Source: Pseudomonadota bacterium
GTDB lineage: Bacteria > Myxococcota_A > UBA9160 > SZUA-336
Direction of reading: 5' to 3'
Length of the DNA stretch: 41,346 nt
NCBI GenBank assembly: GCA_021295775.1
Contig: JAGWBS010000013.1
Coordinates: 3,581-44,926 of the forward strand
Part shown: positions 23,054-31,109 of the stretch, piece after piece
Position numbering within the stretch: position 1 is the stretch's first letter
Layout of the letters: the number at the start of each line of letters is the position of its first letter
Program-made: the position numbers and the translations under genes
Notes under the pieces: generated by a model
What the model was told of the DNA's origin: nothing
What the model saw: only the letters and a program-made list of their open reading frames with translations
Database searches by the model: none

Positions 23054-26000
23054 ATGATCTACACTCATCGAAGTCGTTCGGAGAGCGGGGCGCTACCCCT
23101 TGCCCCGCTCGGGGTCCTCGTCCTGTTGAGCCTCGCGCTGCTGTCCGCTCCGCTCGGTGTCGAGGCGCAGGAACAGGAGGCGGCTGACCCGGAGGAGCAG
23201 GCGACGGCGGGCGAGGAAACCCAGGAGGCCGAAGCGGCTGCGCCGGCGGGTCCGGACGCGGTCCGCCAACCGGAGACGGCGATCGAAGAGATCGTGGTGA
23301 CCGGCTCCCGCATCCGACGCAAGGAGTTCACCGCCAGCCTGCCGGTCACGGTCATCACCCCCGAACGCGCCACGCTCGCGGGCATGGCCGACACGGCCGA
23401 GATCCTGCAGTCGAGCCCGCTGGCGCAGGGAACCCAGATCGACAACAGCTTCGGCGGCTTCGTGATCTCGGGCGGTGCCGGGATCAACACATTCGGCCTG
23501 CGCGGTCTTGACCCCAAGCGGACGCTCATCCTGGTCAACGGCCGGCGCTTCTCGCCCGCCGGCGTGCGCGGCCAGGTGTCCAACGTGGACCTGAACACGA
23601 TCCCCGACGTACTGATCGACCGCATCGAGATCCTGAAGGACGGCGCCTCCGCGGTGTACGGCGCGGACGCGGTGGCGGGCGTGGTCAACGTCATCACCCG
23701 CAAGCAGTTCGATTCCGTGCTCGCGGAGGCCTATTACCAGGACGTGACCGACAGCGGCCGGGCCAGCTTCGGCTGGGGAGAGGTTTTCGACCGCGGCTTC
23801 TTCGACCTCGCCGCCCAGCTGACCTACCAGGCGCCGGTCCGCTGGACGGACCGCGACTGGGCCGAGTGCCCGCGCCGGCCGCGCAAGGACGGCAGCCTCG
23901 ACGGGCGCTGCTTCGGCACCGTCAACGGCTTCGCGATCACGCCGTTCACCACGGAAGCAGGAGGCTGGCTCGGCTACGACGAGGACGCGGACTTCCGGGG
24001 GACCGGCCTGCCCTTCAACGAGGAGGTCCCGTTTTACCGCGACACGCTGGAGCCCGACTTCGAGGATATCTACAGCCGCGAGAACACGTTCTCGTTCTAT
24101 GGCGACGGCGCCTACGACTTCACGCTGCCCGTGCTCGGCGGGGTGACCGCCGACTTCGAAGCGTATTTCACGCGGCGGGAAAACAGCCGCCAGGGAGGCT
24201 TCCGGCAGTTCTTCCCCTACGTCGCCTCCGGCAATCCGACCAATCCATTCGGCGCCTTCGGCTCCTGGGCGCGCCCCGTGCTGCTCACCAGCGGCTGGCT
24301 CGACCCCGAGTCCACGGTCGAGGTGGAGACCTGGAACCTGCGGGCCGGTCTGGAGGGCAACCTGGGGCGCTTCGAGTGGGAGTTCAACCTGGGCCACGGC
24401 TGGAACCGGGCGAACTGGAAGAACTCGGGAATCCTCAAACGCCAGACGGCGCGGGCGCTGTCCGCGACGCGGGACGCGAATGGCCAACTGAGCTGCACTC
24501 TCGACCCCGGACAGTTGCTCTGGTCGTCGGGGTTCGACCAGGCGCTGGTCGGCGAGATCCTGGCCGCGGGGCCCGACCCGAGCTGCGTGCCTCTGGACCT
24601 GTTCACGCGCGAGGCGATGCTCGACCGCCAACTCCCGGCCGCCGCCGTGGCCTACATCACGGTGCGGGACCAGGTCAAGACCGACTACGACCTGACGACG
24701 GCGGACTTCGGGATCAACGGGGCGCTCTTCGGCCTCCCGGCCGGCGATGTGCAGGGCGCCTTCGGCTTCGAATTCCGCGACCGCGCGATCGACGACCGCC
24801 CGCCCCTCGACTCCGTCAACGACAACTACTGGGGCTTCACCAGTGCCGGCCGCACCCGGGGCGACGACACCGTGACGGAACTCTACGCCGAGCTGGAGAT
24901 CCCGCTGCTGGCCGGATTCGAACTAGGCGGCGTCAGCCTGGCCGAGGAACTCACCTTCAACTACTCGTACCGCTGGACCGACTACTCCTCGTACGGCAGC
25001 GACACGGTGTACCGCGCGGTCGTCAACTGGGCGCCCAACCGGGCCGTCCGGATGCGCGGCAGCTACGGCACCTCGTTCCGCGCGCCGGCGCTTTTCGAGC
25101 TTTTCCTGGCCAACCAGACCGGCTTCAGCAACGGCAGCCTCGACCCCTGCTACGGCTATAACGTCAATCCCGACACGACCAGCACCATCTACCAGAACTG
25201 CCTGGCGCAGGACGCAGACGGGCTCCTGCCGACCGGGTGGTCCGACGAGAGCGTGGGCGCTCCCAGCATCCTCACGCTGACGGGCGGCAACCAGGACCTC
25301 GAGGCCGAAACGGCGGACTCGTGGACCCTGGGGCTGGTCCTGACCCCCGACCTCGAAACCCGCTTCCCGAGCCTCGGCGTGGACGTGAGCCTGGCGGTCG
25401 ACTACTACGACATCGACCTGAGCGACTCGATCAGCCGCCTGTCGGCGGGGGGCATCCTGGCCCGATGCTACGGAAGCCCCGGCTTGACGAGTACGTACTG
25501 CGGCCTGGTCGGGGACCGCAACGACCAGGGTTATCTGTCCTCCGTCAACTCCTCCTACGTCAACGTCGCGACGGAGCGGGTGCGAGGCTACGACATCACC
25601 TTGCGGACCGGCCGGGAGTTCGGCTTCGGCGACCTGAGCGTGGACCTGCTGGCGGCCCGGCTGCTCTCGAACCAGTTCGGACTCTCGTCCAGCGACCTGA
25701 CCCAGTACGTCGGTCACTACACGTTCCCCAAGTGGACCGGCGAGGCGGACATCCGCTTCCAGCGCGATAAGTGGATGGTCCAGTGGTACGTGCGCTACAT
25801 CGGGCACACCCGGGAGACCGACTACGTCAACGACCCGAACTGGATCACCAGCGTGGACGCGATCTTCTACCACAGCCTTTCGGTCCGTTACCGGGACGAC
25901 GACAACGGCTGGTCGTGGACCGTGGGCGTGCGCAACCTGTTCGACAAAGATCCGCCGGTCGTCTCGCAGAGCGGCAGCACCTCGTCCCTGACCACCAACG

Positions 26001-26080
26001 TGTATTTCAACGTCCCGCTCGGAGCGGGATTCGACCTGAGCGGGCGGCGCATCCACTCCACGTTCGCGTACGAGTTCTAG
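23054..26080 (+). CDS. TonB-dependent outer membrane receptor
   Basis: From ATG 23054 the protein has 1008 residues. It carries a signal peptide (cleavage near VEA-QE, residue 38), an acidic low-complexity linker (about 39-75), and a TonB-box-like IEEIVVTGSRIRR. The plug domain follows with FGLRGLDPKRTLILVNGRR and LKDGASAVYGADAVAGVVNVITRK. A large barrel follows with YGTSFRAPALFELF and YRDDDNGWSWTVGVRNLFDKDPP, and the chain ends in TFAYEF. The earlier in-frame TTG 23003 would put a hydrophobic non-signal stretch in front and is less likely. Large receptors of this group import oligopeptides, siderophores or sugars with energy from TonB. Adjacency to an S9 peptidase suggests a peptide substrate. 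This is a first-gene-of-operon candidate. Confidence 0.92.
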   Translation: MIYTHRSRSESGALPLAPLGVLVLLSLALLSAPLGVEAQEQEAADPEEQATAGEETQEAEAAAPAGPDAVRQPETAIEEIVVTGSRIRRKEFTASLPVTVITPERATLAGMADTAEILQSSPLAQGTQIDNSFGGFVISGGAGINTFGLRGLDPKRTLILVNGRRFSPAGVRGQVSNVDLNTIPDVLIDRIEILKDGASAVYGADAVAGVVNVITRKQFDSVLAEAYYQDVTDSGRASFGWGEVFDRGFFDLAAQLTYQAPVRWTDRDWAECPRRPRKDGSLDGRCFGTVNGFAITPFTTEAGGWLGYDEDADFRGTGLPFNEEVPFYRDTLEPDFEDIYSRENTFSFYGDGAYDFTLPVLGGVTADFEAYFTRRENSRQGGFRQFFPYVASGNPTNPFGAFGSWARPVLLTSGWLDPESTVEVETWNLRAGLEGNLGRFEWEFNLGHGWNRANWKNSGILKRQTARALSATRDANGQLSCTLDPGQLLWSSGFDQALVGEILAAGPDPSCVPLDLFTREAMLDRQLPAAAVAYITVRDQVKTDYDLTTADFGINGALFGLPAGDVQGAFGFEFRDRAIDDRPPLDSVNDNYWGFTSAGRTRGDDTVTELYAELEIPLLAGFELGGVSLAEELTFNYSYRWTDYSSYGSDTVYRAVVNWAPNRAVRMRGSYGTSFRAPALFELFLANQTGFSNGSLDPCYGYNVNPDTTSTIYQNCLAQDADGLLPTGWSDESVGAPSILTLTGGNQDLEAETADSWTLGLVLTPDLETRFPSLGVDVSLAVDYYDIDLSDSISRLSAGGILARCYGSPGLTSTYCGLVGDRNDQGYLSSVNSSYVNVATERVRGYDITLRTGREFGFGDLSVDLLAARLLSNQFGLSSSDLTQYVGHYTFPKWTGEADIRFQRDKWMVQWYVRYIGHTRETDYVNDPNWITSVDAIFYHSLSVRYRDDDNGWSWTVGVRNLFDKDPPVVSQSGSTSSLTTNVYFNVPLGAGFDLSGRRIHSTFAYEF

Positions 26081-26145
26081 TGCAGCGGAGTTCACCCGAA
26101 CCCGACCGGCCCTCAAGCCGACCGCGAATAGGCAGAGGCGCTCGG

Positions 26146-27117
26146 ATGCTGGCGGCGTTCTGGCTACTCGCGGGGAGCGCGGCGGCCTACGAGCCGCCCC
26201 CGATCGAGGCCTTCGCCATGCGCCCGATCATCGGCGAGGCCGACCTCTCCCCGGACGGCGCCCACCTGGCCATCCGCCGGCTCCTGGGGCGCGGGCAGCA
26301 TTACGCGGTCTTCGTCTACGAGACGGAAGACCTGCAGGCCAAGCCGTACACCATCGGCTCGGAGCACATGGACATCATGCGTGTGCGCTGGGCCAACGAC
26401 GAGCGGCTGCTGCTGACCGTTCGGCAGCCGGTGGAGATCCCCGGCCGGCGTGCCGGCTATGCGAGCACCAGCATCGGTGCGCCCGGACGGGTGAAGACCT
26501 ACGCCTACAAGCTGCTTTCGGTGGGGCTCGAGGGAGGCAAGTTCGTGGAGTTGCCGCGCAAGGGCGGTATCGCGCGCTCTCTCTCCGAGACGTTCACCAA
26601 TCGGCTGGCCAGCCCCCGCGTCGTCGACCGCTTGGCGAAAGAGGACGACTGGATCCTGGTCGAGTGGGCCTCCGACTTCGCGGACCGCTCGGACCTGTTG
26701 CGGGTGAACGTCCACGACGGGCGGATGGAGCCGGTCTTCCGCCAGTCCGAGAACTACTTCGGCTACGATCTGGACGGCGACAAGCAGGTGCGGCTGCGCT
26801 CCAAGATCGACCGCGGCGAGGACACGATCACGGTCCAGTACCGCCTGGCGGGCGAGTCGGAGTGGCGAGATTTCTACAGCTACGAGTGGGAGAATCGCGC
26901 GCCCGAGCGCGCGTTCCTGGACTTCGCCAAGATCGCGCGCGAGGGGGGCGAGGAGAGCACCAACTTCGCCTACGTCCGGTCTTCGATCGGGCGCGATACG
27001 GCCGGAATCTATCTCCACGACCTGGAGCGCCCCGACCAGCCCGGCGAGCTGTATTTCGCCCTGGACGGCTTCGACGCACAGAACATTCTGAAAAAAGGGA
27101 CCGGCGACGACGACTAA
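26146..27117 (+). pseudogene. S9 peptidase N-terminal (propeller) part, cut by in-frame TAA
   Basis: ATG 26146 starts a short signal peptide (LAAFWLLAGSAAA) and a propeller-like region with repeated beta-blade motifs such as ADLSPDGAHLAIRR, WANDERLLLTVR and YDLDGDKQVRLRSKIDRGEDTITVQYRL. At 27115-27117 a TAA interrupts the frame. The downstream catalytic part continues in the very same frame, so the intact gene was 26146-28170. The last codons read GTGDDD. A single base substitution, either real or a sequencing error, explains it; a poly-A run nearby (27091-27096) would cause a frameshift, not this. If the stop is real, this part alone has no catalytic residues and would be inactive. Confidence 0.75.
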
Positions 27118-28170
27118 CCCTGGGACAAGGTGGTCGGGTTCACCTACGAGTCCGATCGGCCCCGGATCTATTACGTCGACGAGGAAGAGGCGGCGCTGCA
27201 GAAGTCGATCGACGCGGGGCTGCCGCCGGGCAACCTGAACCGGATCGTGGACCGGGCGGACGAGGACAAGTACATCGTCATCCGCTCCAAGGGGCCGCGC
27301 GAGCCGGGCCGCTACTACCTGCTGAAGGACAAGACTTCGATCGAGGCGATCGGACACGCGGCGGCCGTGGAGCCGGAACAACTCGGCGAGAAGAGGGCCA
27401 TCTGGTACACGGCCCGCGACGGCCGCAGGATCCACGCGATTCTGACCCTGCCGCCGTTCGGCGAGCCCCCGTATCCGGCCGTGGTCAACCCGCACGGCGG
27501 ACCGAGTTCGCGCGACGGCCTGTTCTGGAACGGCGCCTGGTGGGACGAATGGCCCCAACTCCTGGCCACACGCGGCTACGCGGTCCTGCAGCCCAACTTC
27601 CGCGGCTCCACGGGGTACGGAACCGAGCACTTCCGCGCCGGCGCCGGGGAGTGGGGACTCGCCATGCAGGACGACATGGACGACGGAATGCTGCACCTGG
27701 TGCGCGAGGGGATCGCCGACCCGGAGCGCATGGCGATCTTCGGCTGGAGCTACGGGGGCTACGCCGCCATGGTCGGCTCGCTGCGCGAACCGAACATCTA
27801 CCGCTGCTCGATCCCTGGCGCCGGAGTCAGCAGCATGGACCTGATCCGCAAGGAGGAGTGGAGGCATCGCTTCAGCGAAGTGCTGCAGCGCTCCCGGGGC
27901 GGGGTGTCGCCGATCGAGCTGGTGGACCGGGTCAACGTGCCGGTCCTGCTGGTTCACGGCGACCGCGACCTGATCGTGGACATCAAGCACAGCGACCTGT
28001 TCGCGGCGGAACTGAAAAAGCACGGCAAGCCGTACCGCTACGTTCGGCTGATCGACGCGGCGCACACGGTGGATACGCTGGGCTACGAGCATCTGATGGA
28101 GTTCTACCCGGCGATGCTCGACTTCCTGGCCGACGATTGCGGCTTCCGGACCGGCTCCGCGTCCCGCTGA
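27118..28170 (+). CDS. S9 prolyl-oligopeptidase catalytic part after in-frame stop
   Basis: The same reading frame continues after the TAA. GTG 27130 is the first possible start, with no convincing ribosome-binding site. Residues from about 80 onward form the alpha/beta hydrolase domain of family S9: HGGPSS oxyanion region, FRGSTGYG, the nucleophile elbow GWSYGGYAAM with Ser at 27748-27750, HGDRDLIVD (Asp) and DAAHTVD (His). The triad is complete, so a protein made by readthrough or reversion would be active. Without its propeller and signal it would be cytoplasmic. Members cleave short peptides, matching the TonB receptor beside it. The gene converges with manA. Confidence 0.75.
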   Translation, partial: PWDKVVGFTYESDRPRIYYVDEEEAALQKSIDAGLPPGNLNRIVDRADEDKYIVIRSKGPREPGRYYLLKDKTSIEAIGHAAAVEPEQLGEKRAIWYTARDGRRIHAILTLPPFGEPPYPAVVNPHGGPSSRDGLFWNGAWWDEWPQLLATRGYAVLQPNFRGSTGYGTEHFRAGAGEWGLAMQDDMDDGMLHLVREGIADPERMAIFGWSYGGYAAMVGSLREPNIYRCSIPGAGVSSMDLIRKEEWRHRFSEVLQRSRGGVSPIELVDRVNVPVLLVHGDRDLIVDIKHSDLFAAELKKHGKPYRYVRLIDAAHTVDTLGYEHLMEFYPAMLDFLADDCGFRTGSASR

Positions 28171-28171
28171 G

Positions 28172-28209
28172 CCCGCGCCTGCCCGCCGGTCCGGGACGTC
28201 GGGCGCGGG
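28172..28209. terminator. Hairpin between convergent S9 and manA genes
   Basis: CCCGCGC (28172-28178) pairs with GCGCGGG (28203-28209) across a 24-base interior with further GCCCG/CGGGC complementarity. No T-run follows. It may stop both transcripts in Rho-dependent style. The other 60 bases of this gap show nothing. Confidence 0.3.
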
Positions 28210-28270
28210 GGAGATGACCGATCGAGATCGTGGGTCGCGGGCTGGGCGGCTCCCGCCGGGCGGCGGGGAC

Positions 28271-29152
28271 TTACGGCCGGCACGCCGCGCCGACGACGGC
28301 CAGGCTCTCCGGGGGGACACTCACGCTCAGATCGCCCGGCGTGACCAGTCGCAGGGCGGCGGGCGGCAGACTTTCGCGCGCGTCGTCCGCTTCGATCTCC
28401 ACCCCGCCGCCCACGGGGATCACCAGCCGGTCCTTCGAGTCGGCTTCCAGGGAGTGCTCTCCCGGCGGCAGCACCCGCAGCTCGACGTTCCGGCCGCGCA
28501 GCGTGCGCGCGGGCGCCCCCGGTTCCCAGACCTGGGCGCGCGCATCCGGATCCATGGCCTCGAGCCCGGCCCGGACGTGCAGCTCGCGGCCGCTGCCGTA
28601 GTCGTAGAGACGATAGGTCCGGTCGGTCGGCTGCTGGATCTCGGCCAGCAGGATCCCGCCGCCGATGGCGTGCACGGCCCCCGCCGGAACCAGCACGACG
28701 CTGCCCGTCCGGACCGGCAGGCGGCAGAGGGAGTCGAGCAGCTCCCGTTCTCGTTCTCGTCCCTCGGGAGCCGCCCTCAAGCGGTCGGCGAAGGCGGTGG
28801 CGTCGACCCCGTCTCGCACGCCGACCCGCACGGCCGCGTCCGGGTCCGCCCGCAGCACCACCCAGGCCTCTTCCTTGCCCAGGCGGCCGCTGCGGGGATC
28901 GTCGCCCGGGTGGACCTGCACGCTCAGCGGCCGGCCGGTGTCGATCAGCTTGGCGAGCAAATCCAGCGGCCGGCCGAGCGCCTGGGAAAGCGGCCGGCCC
29001 GACGCGAAGCTCTCGCGCTCCGGCAGGGTGGAGAACTCCCACGACTCTCCGATCGGCCGGCCCTGCGCTCCGCGCATCTCCGCCAGGCGGCGGCCCGCCC
29101 AGCGCGCCTCGACCAGCGTTCGAGGCCCGGGCTCCGGGGCCCAGATCCTCAC
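28271..29152 (-). CDS. manA: Mannose-6-phosphate isomerase class I (short form)
   Basis: A 293-residue cupin-fold enzyme that interconverts mannose-6-phosphate and fructose-6-phosphate. The zinc-binding motifs are in order: SVQVHPGDDP (Gln and His), GKEEAWVVL (Glu) and LVPAGAVHAIGGG (His), followed by LLAEIQQPTDRTYRLYDYG, in which an Arg acts in catalysis. The short length fits the bacterial type without the extra helical domain. GTG 29152 lies 31 bases after the parC stop in the same direction, so the two are probably co-transcribed, an odd pairing with no clear functional link. A phosphomannomutase remnant lies 12 kb away on the other strand. Identification is firm. Confidence 0.88.
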   Translation of the reverse strand: MRIWAPEPGPRTLVEARWAGRRLAEMRGAQGRPIGESWEFSTLPERESFASGRPLSQALGRPLDLLAKLIDTGRPLSVQVHPGDDPRSGRLGKEEAWVVLRADPDAAVRVGVRDGVDATAFADRLRAAPEGRERERELLDSLCRLPVRTGSVVLVPAGAVHAIGGGILLAEIQQPTDRTYRLYDYGSGRELHVRAGLEAMDPDARAQVWEPGAPARTLRGRNVELRVLPPGEHSLEADSKDRLVIPVGGGVEIEADDARESLPPAALRLVTPGDLSVSVPPESLAVVGAACRP

Positions 29153-29183
29153 GCCGGCCCGGTCCAGGAGTGCCCCCGGAGCA

Positions 29184-31106
29184 TCATGAGGAAGTATCGC
29201 GCGGCAGGCGCTTCAGGCGCGACACGGGCTTGGGCGCCAGGCGCGTGCCGCGCGCGCCGACCGTGCCGCTGAGCGGGATCTCGCGCAGGTCGAACTGCGC
29301 CTCTTTGACGCGCTGGCGCTTGGCCGGCACGAAGGAGAGGTGCAGGCGTCCCTCCTGGCCGTCCGGGATCAGGGCGTCGATCCGGCCCTTGGGATCCTTG
29401 ACCAGGCGGTACTCCCTGTTGGTGACGAACTTGTGGATGTGGACCTTCTTGCCGAAGGCGATCTTCTTCCCGTCGCGGTAGACGACGGTCAGCACGATCC
29501 CGCGCTCGGTGTCGAAGGGCGCGCAGTACAGCAGCTTCTTGGGCAGGAACTGCTTCTCGGGCGGGGCCAGGATGCGGTAGCTGCCGTCGCTGGAGATCGC
29601 CAGGATGCGGTCGTACTCGCTGACCGTCATGCCGAAGTCCTTGCCGCGCACATCGCTGCCGAAGAAGCTCGACTGCGGGTCGTAGGACAGCTTGAGGTTC
29701 TGCCGCGCCACCGCCTTCTTGTCGACCTCGTCGAAGGTCGTGACCTGACTGCGGCGCGGGTAGCGTTCGGCGTAGCGCTCGATCAGATCCTCGAGATACG
29801 CCACGGCGGTTCCGGTCAGGTCGGCCAGCTTGGCCTGGACGCCAAGAATGTCCTCGGCCAGCGCTTCGAGGTCCCGGCGGTTGCGGTCGATGTCGTAGGC
29901 CGAGATGCGCCGGATGCGGATCTCGAGCAGGCGCCGCACGTCCTCGTCGGTCATCTCGCGCTCGAAGTCCTCGGCGAAGGGTTCCATGCCCTTCCAGACC
30001 GCTTTGCGGACGCCCTCCTCCGTGCGGGCCTTCTCGATGCGCTTGTAGACGCGGTTCTCGATGAAGATCTGCTCCAGGGTCAGCCAGTGCCGCCGGTCGC
30101 GCAGGCGCTCCAGTTCCAGGTCGAGTTCGCGCTCGATCAGCTCGCGGAGCTGTGCGGTCAGATGCTCCAGAATCACCGGCACCGTCAGCTCGGCCGGGCG
30201 CCCGTCCCGGATCACGACCACGTTCGACGTCAGCGAGACTTCGCAGTCGGTGTAGGCGTAGAGCTGAGGAATGACCTCGTCGGCGTAAACGCCGCGCGCC
30301 AGGGCCAGCTCGATCTCGACCCGGTCGGTGGTGAAGTCGTCGATTCCGGAGATCTTCACGCGGCCCTTCTGCGCCGCCCCTTCGAGCGAGGCGATCAGGC
30401 TCTCGGTGGTGGTGCCGTAGGGGATCTCGGTGATCACGACCTTCTTGTCCCCTCGCGCCTCGATGCGCGCGCGCACCCGCACCCGGCCGCGGCCCAGGTC
30501 GTATTCGGAAACGTCGATCTGGCCGCCCTGCGGAAAGTCGGGCACCAGCTCGAAGGACTCGCCGCGCAGGATCCTGACTTGAGCTCGCAGCAGCTCGATC
30601 AGGTTGTGCGGCAGGATGCGCGTGGCCATGCCGACCGCGATCCCGTCGACGCCCAGCATCAGCGCCACCGGCAGCTTGGCGGGCAGGAAGACCGGCTCGC
30701 GCCGGCGCCCGTCGTAGGACGGCTGGAACTCGGTCAGATCGGGCTGGAAGAGCGTCTCCAGCGCCAGCGGCGTCAGGCGGCACTCGATGTAGCGCGCGGC
30801 GGCCGGCGGGTGGCCCGTGAGCAGGTTGCCGAAGTTGCCCTGGCGCTCGATGAAGTAGTCCTTGTTGGCCAGCACCACCAGCGCGTCGGCGATCGAGGCG
30901 TCCCCGTGCGGGTGGAGCTTCATCGCCTCGCCGATCACGTTGGCCACCTTGTGAAAGTGGCCATCGTTCATGTCGAACAGGGTCTGCAGGATGCGCCGCT
31001 GGACCGGCTTGCAACCGTCGCGCAGCTCCGGGATGGCGCGGTCCAGGATGGAGTAGCTGGCGTACTCCAGGAAGTTGCGGCGCATCAGCGGCTCGAGATT
31101 CGCCAC
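29184..31106 (-). CDS. parC: DNA topoisomerase IV/gyrase subunit A, ParC-like short type
   Basis: A 640-residue type IIA topoisomerase A subunit. Seen are the winged-helix KPVQRRILQTLFDMNDG, PHGDASIADALVVLANKD, and the active-site Tyr106 in AAARYIECRLTP. Then come the tower and coiled-coil regions and a short C-terminal propeller (from about 480: SSDGSYRILAPPEKQFLPKK). The length is well below GyrA (about 870). It resembles the divergent A subunits found in Chlamydiae, Leptospira and Bacteroidetes more than Escherichia coli ParC. Together with ParE it would decatenate daughter chromosomes. GTG 31106 follows the parE stop by three bases. A separate gyrase pair is expected elsewhere in the genome. 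Confidence 0.9.
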   Translation of the reverse strand: MANLEPLMRRNFLEYASYSILDRAIPELRDGCKPVQRRILQTLFDMNDGHFHKVANVIGEAMKLHPHGDASIADALVVLANKDYFIERQGNFGNLLTGHPPAAARYIECRLTPLALETLFQPDLTEFQPSYDGRRREPVFLPAKLPVALMLGVDGIAVGMATRILPHNLIELLRAQVRILRGESFELVPDFPQGGQIDVSEYDLGRGRVRVRARIEARGDKKVVITEIPYGTTTESLIASLEGAAQKGRVKISGIDDFTTDRVEIELALARGVYADEVIPQLYAYTDCEVSLTSNVVVIRDGRPAELTVPVILEHLTAQLRELIERELDLELERLRDRRHWLTLEQIFIENRVYKRIEKARTEEGVRKAVWKGMEPFAEDFEREMTDEDVRRLLEIRIRRISAYDIDRNRRDLEALAEDILGVQAKLADLTGTAVAYLEDLIERYAERYPRRSQVTTFDEVDKKAVARQNLKLSYDPQSSFFGSDVRGKDFGMTVSEYDRILAISSDGSYRILAPPEKQFLPKKLLYCAPFDTERGIVLTVVYRDGKKIAFGKKVHIHKFVTNREYRLVKDPKGRIDALIPDGQEGRLHLSFVPAKRQRVKEAQFDLREIPLSGTVGARGTRLAPKPVSRLKRLPRDTSS

Positions 31107-31109
31107 GCT

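Noticed and set aside
27091..27096. A6 run near the S9 stop as cause of the interruption
   Set aside because: An error in the run would shift the frame, but both halves are in the same frame.
26164..28320. A 718-codon minus-strand frame across the S9 peptidase
   Set aside because: It is a shadow of the peptidase with low-complexity composition; the sense strand has clear catalytic motifs.
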